Shown here: positions 8,979 to 17,754 of the stretch, piece after piece
How positions within the stretch are numbered: the first letter of the stretch is position 1
Layout of the letters: each line of letters begins with the position of its first letter
Assembly: GCA_021827745.1 (NCBI GenBank)
Contig: JAKAUI010000058.1
Location: forward strand, 1 to 64,000
DNA length: 64,000 bases
Direction: 5' to 3'
Source: Bacillota bacterium
GTDB lineage: Bacteria > Bacillota > Sulfobacillia > JAJZYS01 > JAJZLH01
Translations under genes and position numbers: made by a program
The notes under the pieces: generated by a model
Databases searched by the model: none
Seen by the model: the letters and a program-made list of their open reading frames with translations, nothing else
What the model was told of the DNA's origin: nothing

Positions 8979-9023
8979 CCGGAGTTCCTCCCCAGGCAAA
9001 AGCGAAAGCTGACACCATACTGA

Positions 9024-9051
9024 AGAGCCCTCTGCTTCAGCAAAGGGTTCC
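9024..9051 (-). promoter_or_regulatory. ECF-like promoter of array copy 1
   Basis: Reading the minus strand, GGAACC (9051-9046), a 16-bp spacer and GGCTCT (9029-9024). Predicted 5' leader of about 40 nt to the ATG at 8978. Confidence 0.75.
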
Positions 9052-9146
9052 TGAAAGCGCTGGGTTGTCCTCTGCCTGTCCGGGGCCAGCAGGGCGCTGC
9101 TCGGTACTTGCTCCATGCGGCTCCCAGAGACATCTGGCAGGCTTTT

Positions 9147-11078
9147 CTAAGGAACAGGGGTGGTCGTGCCCGACGGGCTGATCTGACCGAAGAAGTCGAG
9201 CGGGTTAAGGCGGGAATTGGAGGCTCCCCAGAAACTCAGGCTGCCTGTCGGACCCAAGATGAGAGAGTGAGGGTCATACCCTGCAGGCAGGCCCGTAGGG
9301 AACACGCTGACGACTCCTGACGGGCTGATCCGGTCGATGAAGCTCGTGGGGATCCCATGGACGACGAACCAGATGTTTCCGCCTGGGCCCAATATCAGGT
9401 GACTGACAGAGCAAGACGCCGGAGTCGAACCAGGGGCGGTCGGACATAGGTTCTTGGTGAACAGGGTGATCAAGCCCGACGAGCTGACCTTGCCGATGAA
9501 GATGGAGTTGTTGGAGCCAGAGCGCTGGCCGACGAACCACATGGAGCCGCTCGGGCCAGCGACGAAATTGCTAAAGAACGACGTCGACGCAGGCAGGCCG
9601 TTCGTGAAGCGGGAGACGGTTCCAGATGGGCTGAGTCGATCGATGAAGCTCGTATGGTCCGGGCCCGATCCGGCGAGCCAGATGTCGCCGTCGCTGCCCA
9701 ATGTCAGGCTGTCCACTCCGCACCCAGTTGTCTGAGGCGAACAGGGAGCGGATGGATACAGGTCCGTGGTGAACCGGGTGACGGTGCCAGAGGGAGTGAT
9801 CAGGCCGAAGCCGGTGGACGCGATCCCTACACCGCTGCCGATGTAAAACAGCATGTCAGCGCCAGGGCCCGGGTGCAGGCACGTCTGCGCCCAGTCGGTA
9901 CACATTAGCTGTAGACCCTGGGTGACAAGAGTGGTGGTCCCAGACGGACTGATCTTGCCAATGAAGCTGGTGCTGTTGGAGGCGTAGCCTCGGAACCAGA
10001 TGTCGCCGTCCGGGCCCAATGTCAGGTCGTTCACAGAGCAGGACGTCGAAGTCGAACAATAAGCGGACGGATACAGGCCCTTCGTGAACACGCTGATCGT
10101 GCCCGAGGGAGTGATGTTGCCGACGAAACTGGTGTTATCGGAGCCGTAGCCGACGAACCACATGTCGCCCCCCGGACCTAGTGTCAGGTCGTTTACAGAG
10201 GTCGTCGACGCAGGCAGGCCCTTGGTGAACAGACTGACGGTTCCGGACCGGCTGATCCTGCCGATGGCTCCCGAACAGCTGAACCACATGCCGCCCGGAC
10301 CAGGGGTCAGAGGCCAGGGGCAGCTCTCGCCAGAGTTCGAAAACGACGAGTTGCCCACGCCGGGCACGCCTGCCGAGAACAGAGAGAAGGTCCCAGTCGG
10401 GGTGATCCGGCCGATGCCCAGAGGTGCGTTGTTGCCGCCCGTGAGGCTGGATGGCGGTAGGACCACAAACCACAAATTACCGGATGAATCAGGAGCATAG
10501 ACGAACGCGTGTGGACCAGACACCAGGAACATCTGGTCGCCGTTCGGTAGGCAGGTGAGGCGGACAGGCACCGTGCTGGCGGGTTGCCCGGGAGACGACA
10601 GGCTGGTGCGTGTGTTGCACCAGGATGGGAGGGTGACCGAGACGGTGGTGGGGGTACTGCTGCTGGCAACTTTGGCGGCACTGACTGACACCACAACTGG
10701 GGCCGAGGTGGCCACCACCTGGCCCTTGCTGCTCGTGGCCAGCTCGGCCGTGAATCGATAGGAGCCGGGAGCCAGGCTGAGCTTGATCGAGTTGGAGAAC
10801 AGGATGTTCCACAGCTTGCCGTTCTCGTAGAGTCGGATCTCACCACTGCCTGGCTGGGCCGTGGTGGCAGAATTGGCCAGGGTGAAATGGGAGACGGAGA
10901 AGCGGATCGTGAGATCAGTGGACGTCTGGGAGGAAGGGATCTTCAGGGTGGACCCGGTGACGGGAGAGACGATCCTGATCGATGGCTTTACGGCCGGTGT
11001 CGCAGGCGCGCCACAGCCGGCGACTGCAAGCAGCAGGCACGGCAGCACGAGCAGGTGGACGAGCGATCTACTCGGCAT
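9147..11078 (-). CDS. Beta-propeller lipoprotein, tandem array copy 2
   Basis: 643 residues beginning MPSRSLVHLL, with the lipobox cysteine at residue 22. The Ig-like domain contains VSHFT and IRLYENGKLW, with an insertion (ANSATTAQPGSG) absent from copy 1. Nine W-F propeller repeats; the fifth has the variant DMLFYI shared with copies 1, 3 and 4. A paired-Cys loop (YCSTSTSC) occurs in repeat 4. The ATG at 11078 follows AAGGAGG; longer frames up to 11228 cross the promoter. The upstream intergenic segment (11155-11300) is homologous to that upstream of copy 4 (15437-15570), so the duplicated unit includes promoter and flank. Confidence 0.88.
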   Translation of the reverse strand: MPSRSLVHLLVLPCLLLAVAGCGAPATPAVKPSIRIVSPVTGSTLKIPSSQTSTDLTIRFSVSHFTLANSATTAQPGSGEIRLYENGKLWNILFSNSIKLSLAPGSYRFTAELATSSKGQVVATSAPVVVSVSAAKVASSSTPTTVSVTLPSWCNTRTSLSSPGQPASTVPVRLTCLPNGDQMFLVSGPHAFVYAPDSSGNLWFVVLPPSSLTGGNNAPLGIGRITPTGTFSLFSAGVPGVGNSSFSNSGESCPWPLTPGPGGMWFSCSGAIGRISRSGTVSLFTKGLPASTTSVNDLTLGPGGDMWFVGYGSDNTSFVGNITPSGTISVFTKGLYPSAYCSTSTSCSVNDLTLGPDGDIWFRGYASNSTSFIGKISPSGTTTLVTQGLQLMCTDWAQTCLHPGPGADMLFYIGSGVGIASTGFGLITPSGTVTRFTTDLYPSAPCSPQTTGCGVDSLTLGSDGDIWLAGSGPDHTSFIDRLSPSGTVSRFTNGLPASTSFFSNFVAGPSGSMWFVGQRSGSNNSIFIGKVSSSGLITLFTKNLCPTAPGSTPASCSVSHLILGPGGNIWFVVHGIPTSFIDRISPSGVVSVFPTGLPAGYDPHSLILGPTGSLSFWGASNSRLNPLDFFGQISPSGTTTPVP

Positions 11079-11124
11079 CCGGATCCTCCTTCGCAGGTGA
11101 GCAGGGAGGCAGACACCGTGACTG

Positions 11125-11152
11125 AGAGCCGCTCCCTCTAGCAAATGGTTCC
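11125..11152 (-). promoter_or_regulatory. ECF-like promoter of array copy 2
   Basis: Minus-strand GGAACC (11152-11147), 16-bp spacer, GGCTCT (11130-11125). Confidence 0.75.
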
Positions 11153-11325
11153 CGGCGGCGATGGGTCGTCCTGTGTAGATAACGATGCCAAAGTCGCGGT
11201 CCATGCCTAGAGCGAAGGTGGAAATCAAGAACCATCGTCTGGTCGGAGGTGTCCGATCCCGCTGAGATAAGGTGTCGTCTGGGATGTCCGTCCCATTCGG
11301 ATCCTAGGAGATACCCCGACGGCCT

Positions 11326-13242
11326 CTAGGGAAGATTAGCGGTCGTGCTCGACGGGCTGATCTGGCCGAAGAATGTTGGCGCGTTGGACCCAGAGCGGGC
11401 CATCCCCCAGAAGCTCAGGTCGCCCGTCGGACCGAGGACGAGAGAGCCAAGGCCGTACCCTGCAGGCAGACCCGTAGAGAACACGCTGACCGTGCCGGAT
11501 GGGCTGACCTTGCCGATGAACGGCCCCGAGTGAGAGTTCTGGTTCCCGATGAACCAGATGTCGCCGCCCGGTTCTAATGTCAGGCCGGTCAAGAAACAGG
11601 ACGTCGGAACCGAACAAGAAGCGAGTGGAGAGAAGCCCTTAGAGACGACGCTGACCGTGCCGGACGGGCTGATCCTGCCGATGAAGTTGGTCTTGTTGGC
11701 TTCCGAGCCGAGGAACCACATATCACCTCTCACACCGGGGACAAAATTGCCAACAGAAGACGTCGAGGCAGGCAGGCCCTGGGTGACGCGGGTGACGGTT
11801 CCCGACGGGCTGATCCTATCGATGAAGCTCGCATGGTTGGGGCCTGCTCCGGCGAGCCAGATGTCGCCACTAGGGCCTATTCTCAAAATGCCCACTCCGC
11901 ACCCAGCCGTCTGAGGCGAGCAAGGAGCCGATGGATACAGGTCATTGGTGAACCGGGTGACGCTGCCCGAGGGAGTGATCAGGCCGAAGCCTGTGGATCC
12001 GGGCTCTACACTGCTGCCAATGTAAAACAGCATGTCGCTGCCAGGGCCCGGGTGCAGGCACGACTGCGCCCAATCGGTACACATTTGTTGAAGACCCTGG
12101 GTAAACAGGGTGACTGCTCCAGACGGAGTGATTTTGCCGATGAAGCTCGGGTTGCTGGAGCCGTTCACGCTGGGGACGTTGGGGTTGTTGCCGGTGAACC
12201 ACATGTTGCCGCCCGGACCCAAGGTCAAGGAACCAACTTGACAAGATGCCGGAGCCGAACCAGAGGCGGCCGGACACAGGCCCTTGGTGAACACGCTTGC
12301 CGTCCCCGACGGGCTGATCTTGCCGATGAAGTTGGTCTTGTTGGCTTCCGAGCCGACGAACCACATGTCACCGCCCAGACCGGGGACGAAATCACCGATA
12401 GAAGAGGTCGCGGCAGGCAGGCCCGTGGTGAACAGGCTGACCGTGCCGGACGGGCCGATCCTACCGATGGTTCCCGAGCAGCTGAACCACATGCCGCCGG
12501 GGCCAGGCGTCAGAGGCCAGGGGCAGGTGTCGCCAGAGTTCGAAAAGGGCGAGCTGCCCACGCCGGTCACGCCTGCCGAGAACAGGGAGAAGCTCCCGGC
12601 TGGGGTGATCCGACCGATGCCCAGAGGCGCGTTGCTGCCCCCCGTACCGAATGGCGGCGCGACCACAAACCACAGGTTGCCGGATGAGTCGGGAGCGTAG
12701 TAGAACTCATCAAAACCAGTCACCCTGAATATCTGGTCATCGCCGGGCAGGCAGGTCAGGCGGACGGACACCGTGCTGGCGCTCTGTCCGGTGGACGAGA
12801 GAGTGGCGCGGGTATTGCACCAGGCTGGGAGGGTGACCGAGGTGGAAGCACTAAGCGACATCGCAACTGGCGCCGAGGTGGCCACCACCTTGCCGTTCGT
12901 GACCAATTCGGCCTTGAACTGATAAGAGCCAGGACCAAGGCCGAGGCTGATCGAGTTGGAGGTCACCATGCCCCACAACTTGCCGTTCTCGTAGAGCCGG
13001 ATCTGGCCGCTGCCCGATTGGGCGGCGCTGGCAAAATTGACCAGGGTGAAGTGAGAGACGGAGAAGCGGATCGTGACCGTGGTGGACGGTCGGAAGGAAG
13101 GAATCGTCAGGGTGGACCCGCTCGCAGGGGAGACGATTCGGATCGACGGTTTTGCGGCCGGTGTCGCAGGCGCGCCACAGCCGGCGGCAGCAAGCAGCAG
13201 CCACGGCAACACCAGGAGGCGGACGAGCGATCTACCAGGCAT
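11326..13242 (-). CDS. Beta-propeller lipoprotein, tandem array copy 3
   Basis: 638 residues starting MPGRSLVRLL with lipobox AAGC (Cys22). The Ig-like domain carries the FASAAQSGSG insertion like copies 2 and 7. Nine W-F repeats. Repeats 4-6 are almost identical in DNA to copy 4 (about 11833-12139 versus 14026-14335), a probable recent gene-conversion or duplication tract. One repeat has a longer loop (NNPNVPSVNGSSNPS). The ATG at 13242 follows AAGGAGG. The 3' flank just beyond the stop, at about 11281-11325, resembles that of copy 4. Function unknown; exported and lipid-anchored by prediction. Confidence 0.88.
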   Translation of the reverse strand: MPGRSLVRLLVLPWLLLAAAGCGAPATPAAKPSIRIVSPASGSTLTIPSFRPSTTVTIRFSVSHFTLVNFASAAQSGSGQIRLYENGKLWGMVTSNSISLGLGPGSYQFKAELVTNGKVVATSAPVAMSLSASTSVTLPAWCNTRATLSSTGQSASTVSVRLTCLPGDDQIFRVTGFDEFYYAPDSSGNLWFVVAPPFGTGGSNAPLGIGRITPAGSFSLFSAGVTGVGSSPFSNSGDTCPWPLTPGPGGMWFSCSGTIGRIGPSGTVSLFTTGLPAATSSIGDFVPGLGGDMWFVGSEANKTNFIGKISPSGTASVFTKGLCPAASGSAPASCQVGSLTLGPGGNMWFTGNNPNVPSVNGSSNPSFIGKITPSGAVTLFTQGLQQMCTDWAQSCLHPGPGSDMLFYIGSSVEPGSTGFGLITPSGSVTRFTNDLYPSAPCSPQTAGCGVGILRIGPSGDIWLAGAGPNHASFIDRISPSGTVTRVTQGLPASTSSVGNFVPGVRGDMWFLGSEANKTNFIGRISPSGTVSVVSKGFSPLASCSVPTSCFLTGLTLEPGGDIWFIGNQNSHSGPFIGKVSPSGTVSVFSTGLPAGYGLGSLVLGPTGDLSFWGMARSGSNAPTFFGQISPSSTTANLP

Positions 13243-13288
13243 CCAGACCCTCCTTCCCAGGTGAGCACAGAGGCAGACACCGAGACAG

Positions 13289-13316
13289 AGAGTCCCTCCC
13301 TCCAGCAAATGGTTCC
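13289..13316 (-). promoter_or_regulatory. ECF-like promoter of array copy 3
   Basis: Minus-strand GGAACC (13316-13311), 16-bp spacer, GACTCT (13294-13289). Confidence 0.78.
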
Positions 13317-13512
13317 CAGCGAAGGTGAGTCGTCCTCTCTGTATCGCGGCGCCAGCGCCCTAGGAAAGCGGCGAACGAAGATCTTGGGTTTATTCCCCTG
13401 CGAAGAAGAGGACCCAAGGCCCCTGACAGGCTGAGGGTGGCCGGTCCTGCGGAGAAGGGTGTCATGTGAGTCGTCCGTCCGATTCGGATCCTAGGAGACA
13501 CCAGATGGGCCT

Positions 13513-15360
13513 CTAGGGAAGATTAGCGGTCGTGCCCGACGGGCTGATCTGGCCGAAGAATGTTGGCGGGTTGGGGCCAGAGTCGACGCTCCCGAAGAAG
13601 CTCAGATCGCCTGTCGGCCCTTGGACGAGATCGCTTACGCTGGACGTCGACACAGGCAGGCCTTTGGTGAACAGCGTGACCGTCCCGGACGAGCTGATCT
13701 CGCCGATGAACGGTGGCCCCGAGTTGGCACTCGCGTTCCCCAGGAACCAGATTTCGCCGCCCGGGCCTAGTGTTAGGTTGCCTACAGAGCAAGACATAGG
13801 AGTCGAACAAGAAGCGGACGGATACAGGCCCTTAGAGAACACGCTGATCACGCCTGACGGACTGATCTTGCCGATGAAGTCGGCGTTGTTGGAGCCTGAG
13901 CCGACAAACCACATATTGCCGCTCGGGCCAACGACGAGATTGCCACTAAAGGACGTCGACGCAGGCAGTCCCTTGGTGAAGTGGGTGATGGTCCCGGACG
14001 GACTGATCCTGTCGACGAAGCTCACATGGTTGGGGCCTGATCCGGCGAGCCAGATGTCGCCACTAGGGCCTATTGTCAAACTGCCCACTCCGCACCCAGC
14101 CGTCTGAGGCGAGCAAGGAGCCGATGGATACAGGTCATTGGTAAACCGGGTGACGCTGCCCGAGGGAGTGATCAGGCCGAAGCCGGTGGATCCGGGCTCT
14201 ACACTGCTGCCAATGTAGAACAGCATGTCGCTGCCAGGGCCCGGGTGCAGGCACGACTGCGCCCAATCGGTACACATTTGTTGAAGACCCTGGGTAAACA
14301 GGGTGACTGCCCCAGACGGAGTGATCTTGCCGATGAGGCCGCGGCCGGTGAACCAGATGTCACCGCCGGGGCCCAATGTCAGATCGTTCCCATAGCAAGC
14401 TGAGCCGGTCGAACATGTAAACAGTGGATGCAGGGCCTTTGCCAACACGGTGATCGTACCCGACGGCGTGATTTTGCCGATGAAGTTGGTGTGAGATGAG
14501 CCCGTACCGTCGAACCACAGATCCCCGCCCAGACCAGGGACGAAATTGCCAATAGAAGACGTCGACCCAGGCAGGCCCTTCGTGAACAGACTGACGGTTC
14601 CGGAGGGGCTGATCCTGCCGATGGATCCAGGACAGCCGAACCACATGCCGCCGGGCCCAAGTGTCAACGGATAGAGGCAGATCTCGGCAGGGCCCGGAGA
14701 CAGCAAGCTGTTCCCGGGTGTCGCGAACAGGGAGAAGGTCCCGGTCGGGGTGATTCGGCCGATGCCCAGAGGTGCGTTGCTGCCCGTGAGGCTAAATGGC
14801 CTTCCGACGACAAACCAGAGGTTGCCCGATGAGTCAGGAGCATAGAAGAAGTTGCCTGGGGAGGTTTCATGGAAGATCTGCTCACCAGCAGGCAGGCAGG
14901 TGAGGCGGAGAGATACCGTACGGGCGGGCTGTCCGTTGGACGTGAGGCTGATGCGCGTATTGCACAAGGACGAGAGAGTGGCCGAGACGTGGGCGGCGCT
15001 GACCGTCACGACAACGGGTGCCGAGGCGGCCATCACCTTGCCGTTCGTGACCAGCTCGGCCGTGAATCGATACGAGCCGGCAGCAAGGATGAGACCGATC
15101 GAGTTGGAGGTCACCATGCCCCACAATTTGCCGTTTTCGTCCAGTCGGATCTGGTTACTGCCGCCGGCGGTGAAGTGAGAGACGGCCCACCGGACGGTGA
15201 CTGCTTCGGTAGGCCCGCTCGTCACGAAATTGGACCCAGTTGCTGGCGAGACGATCCGGATCGAAGGCTTTGCGGCTGGTGTGGCCGGAGCGCCACAGCC
15301 GACGGCAGCGAGCAGCAGCCCCGGCAACACGAGGAGGCGGACGAACGATCTACCAGGCAT
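13513..15360 (-). CDS. Beta-propeller lipoprotein, tandem array copy 4
   Basis: 615 residues starting MPGRSFVRLL with lipobox AVGC (Cys22). The Ig-like domain is slightly shorter than in copy 3, and the array motif RLYENGK is altered to RLDENGK. Nine W-F repeats. The fourth is shortened (TGRGLIGKITPSG), while repeats 4-6 share the near-identical tract with copy 3. The paired-Cys loop occurs in several repeats (for example CSTGSAC, CSTPMSC). The ATG at 15360 follows GGGGAGGAGGG. Confidence 0.88.
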   Translation of the reverse strand: MPGRSFVRLLVLPGLLLAAVGCGAPATPAAKPSIRIVSPATGSNFVTSGPTEAVTVRWAVSHFTAGGSNQIRLDENGKLWGMVTSNSIGLILAAGSYRFTAELVTNGKVMAASAPVVVTVSAAHVSATLSSLCNTRISLTSNGQPARTVSLRLTCLPAGEQIFHETSPGNFFYAPDSSGNLWFVVGRPFSLTGSNAPLGIGRITPTGTFSLFATPGNSLLSPGPAEICLYPLTLGPGGMWFGCPGSIGRISPSGTVSLFTKGLPGSTSSIGNFVPGLGGDLWFDGTGSSHTNFIGKITPSGTITVLAKALHPLFTCSTGSACYGNDLTLGPGGDIWFTGRGLIGKITPSGAVTLFTQGLQQMCTDWAQSCLHPGPGSDMLFYIGSSVEPGSTGFGLITPSGSVTRFTNDLYPSAPCSPQTAGCGVGSLTIGPSGDIWLAGSGPNHVSFVDRISPSGTITHFTKGLPASTSFSGNLVVGPSGNMWFVGSGSNNADFIGKISPSGVISVFSKGLYPSASCSTPMSCSVGNLTLGPGGEIWFLGNASANSGPPFIGEISSSGTVTLFTKGLPVSTSSVSDLVQGPTGDLSFFGSVDSGPNPPTFFGQISPSGTTANLP

Positions 15361-15405
15361 CCAGACCCTCCTCCCCAGGTGAGCACAGAGGCAGGCACGA
15401 GACTG

Positions 15406-15433
15406 AGAGTCTTTCCCCGTAGGAAATGGTTCC
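15406..15433 (-). promoter_or_regulatory. ECF-like promoter of array copy 4
   Basis: Minus-strand GGAACC (15433-15428), 16-bp spacer, GACTCT (15411-15406). Confidence 0.78.
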
Positions 15434-15582
15434 CGGCGGCGATGAGTCGTCCTGTTTAGATAGCAGTGCCAAAGTCACGGTCGATGCCTGGAGCGAAGGT
15501 GGAAATCGAAAACCTGAGCCCGACCGGCGGTGTCCGATCCTGCTGTGAAGCGTGTCGTCTGAGAGGTCCATGCGACTTGCCG

Positions 15583-17493
15583 CTAGGGAAAGGGTGTGGT
15601 CGTGGTGGACGGGGTGATCTGGCCGAAGAATGTTGGCGCGTCATGCCCAGGGTCGGCGAACCCCAGGAAACTCAGGGTCCCTGTCGGACCAAGGCTCAGT
15701 GAGCCCAGTTCGTACGCTGCAGGCAAGCCCTTAGAGAACACGCTGACCGTGCCGGAGGGACTGATCCTGCCGATGAACGGCGGTGCCGAGCCAGTGCTCG
15801 TGGATCCCAGGAACCAGATGGCGCCGTCCGGGCCTGCTGTCGGGTCGCTCACAAAGCAAGATGCCGCAGTAGAAGCAGCGCTGGCCGGACACAGAGCCTT
15901 TGTAAACAGCGTCACGGTCCCAGACGGACTGATCTTGCCAATGTAGCTGGCGTTGCTGGGCCCGTAGCCGCTGAACCAGACGGCACCGTCAGGACTCAAT
16001 GTCAGGTGGCCCAGAGAGCAGGAAGACGAACAAGGACCGGACGGATACAGGCCCTTGGTGAACAGCGTGACGGTCCCGGACGGGCTGATCTTGCCGATGA
16101 ACGTTATCGCCGGGTTGGTGGACGCGTACCCGGTGAACCAGACGGTACCGTCAGGACTCAATGTCAAGCCACTCGGAGAGCAGAAAGTCGAACAAAGAGC
16201 GGACGGAGCCAGGCCCTTCGTGAAGTGGGTGACGGTTCCTGACGGGCTGACCTTATCGATGAAGATGGGGTTGTTTGGGCCCGATCCGGCGAGCCAGATG
16301 TCGCCGCCAGGGCCCACTGTCAGGTCGCTCATAAAGCAAGACGGCTGAGCCGGACAAGAAGCGGACGGATACAGGGCGTTGGTGAACCGGCTGACGCTCC
16401 CAGACGGAGTGATCAAACCGAAGCCAATTGTTGCGTTGGCTGTAGTGCCGCCGACGGAGAACAACATGTCGCTGCCAGGCCCCGGTTGCAGGCACGTCTG
16501 CTCGGCCAAGCCGGGACACATCGCTTGAAGGCCCCGGGGAACAAGGGTGACGGCGCCAGACGGACTGATCATGCCAATGAAGCTGGTGTTGTTGGACCCG
16601 TATCCACGGAACAAGATGTCGCCGTTCCGGCCCCATGTCAGGTCGTTCAGAGCGCAGGACGTCGGAGTCGAACAATAGGCGGATGGAGCCAGTCCCTTGG
16701 TGAACAGACTGATCGTGCCGGACGGGACGATCTTGCCGATGACTCCCGGACAGCCGAACCACATGCCGCCGGGACCAGGTGTCAAGGGGTACAGGCCGCT
16801 CGACAGGCAGCCGGATGTAGAGAGTCCCTTCGAGTACACGGAAAAGGTCCCGGTCAGGGTGATCCGACCGATGCCCAGACGCGCGTAGGTGACTCCCGTG
16901 CCGGATGGCGGGGCGACCACAAACCACAGATTGCCGGATGAGTCAGGAGCGTAGAACTCGTGAAAACCGGTCATCCTGAAAATCTGATCGCCGCCCGGCA
17001 AGCAGGTCAGGCGAACGGACACCGTGCTGGCGGGCTGCCGATCGGACATGAGACCGGTGCGCGTGTTGCACCAGGATGGGACGGTGACCGAAACGCCGGC
17101 GTTGCTGGCAACACCGCTGCTGCCATTGACCGACACCACAACTGGCGCCGAGGTGGCCACTACCTTCCCTTTCCCGACCAACTCGACCTTGAACTGATAA
17201 GAGCCTGGACCAAGGCTGAGGCTGATCGAGTTGGCGGAAACTGCGGCCCGCCACTTGCCGTTCTCGTACAGTCGGATCTGGTCGCTGCCGCCGGCGGTGA
17301 AGTGAGAGACGGCCCACCTGACGGTGACCGTGGTGTCCACCTGGGAGGACGAGATCTTCAGGCTGGATCCATTGGCAGGCGAGACGATCCGGATCGAAGG
17401 CTTTGCCCCTGGTGTGGCCAGAGCGCCACAGCCGGCGGCAGCGAGCAGCAGGCAAGGCACAAGCAGGAGGCGGACTAGTGACTTATGAGACAT
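15583..17493 (-). CDS. Beta-propeller lipoprotein, tandem array copy 5
   Basis: 636 residues starting MSHKSLVRLLL with lipobox AAGC (Cys22). The Ig-like domain most resembles that of copy 1 (no long insertion; KWRAAVSANSISLSL shared). Nine W-F repeats; two adjacent ones with TVWFTG and AVWFSG and the loop CSSSCSLGHL are distinctive. The coding region is intact although its upstream promoter element is the only degraded one in the array. The ATG at 17493 follows GAGGAGGG. Confidence 0.88.
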   Translation of the reverse strand: MSHKSLVRLLLVPCLLLAAAGCGALATPGAKPSIRIVSPANGSSLKISSSQVDTTVTVRWAVSHFTAGGSDQIRLYENGKWRAAVSANSISLSLGPGSYQFKVELVGKGKVVATSAPVVVSVNGSSGVASNAGVSVTVPSWCNTRTGLMSDRQPASTVSVRLTCLPGGDQIFRMTGFHEFYAPDSSGNLWFVVAPPSGTGVTYARLGIGRITLTGTFSVYSKGLSTSGCLSSGLYPLTPGPGGMWFGCPGVIGKIVPSGTISLFTKGLAPSAYCSTPTSCALNDLTWGRNGDILFRGYGSNNTSFIGMISPSGAVTLVPRGLQAMCPGLAEQTCLQPGPGSDMLFSVGGTTANATIGFGLITPSGSVSRFTNALYPSASCPAQPSCFMSDLTVGPGGDIWLAGSGPNNPIFIDKVSPSGTVTHFTKGLAPSALCSTFCSPSGLTLSPDGTVWFTGYASTNPAITFIGKISPSGTVTLFTKGLYPSGPCSSSCSLGHLTLSPDGAVWFSGYGPSNASYIGKISPSGTVTLFTKALCPASAASTAASCFVSDPTAGPDGAIWFLGSTSTGSAPPFIGRISPSGTVSVFSKGLPAAYELGSLSLGPTGTLSFLGFADPGHDAPTFFGQITPSTTTTPFP

Positions 17494-17538
17494 TCCGACC
17501 CTCCTCTCCAGGCGAGCGCAGAGGCGACACCATGACTA

Positions 17539-17566
17539 AGCGTCTGCTCGAGTGGCAAGTGGATCT
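17539..17566 (-). promoter_or_regulatory. Degenerate ECF-like promoter of array copy 5
   Basis: The element aligned with the other eight reads AGATCC (17566-17561), 16-bp spacer, GACGCT (17544-17539): two changes in the -35 hexamer and one in the -10. The downstream context (TAGTCATGGTGTC) still matches its siblings. Confidence 0.5.
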
Positions 17567-17754
17567 AGGAGGCGCGTGTCACCCTGCGACGGACGACTCA
17601 GGCGATGGCGACTGGGGACATCTGCCCTCCCGGCTGCAATTTGTCCACCGACCTTCTTGTCGCTTGGGCCGGGGGCCGCAGTCGGTCAGCCGCACCAGCT
17701 GCCGGAAGCGGAACCCGCGATGGAGGCGCATTAGCCCTACCGTAGGTGGGCATT

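Noticed and set aside
8978-9116. N-terminal extension of array copy 1 (and likewise copies 2, 3, 7 and 9) to earlier in-frame starts
   Set aside because: The extensions run through the shared promoter element and would bury the lipoprotein signal peptide; good ribosome binding sites precede the internal ATGs.
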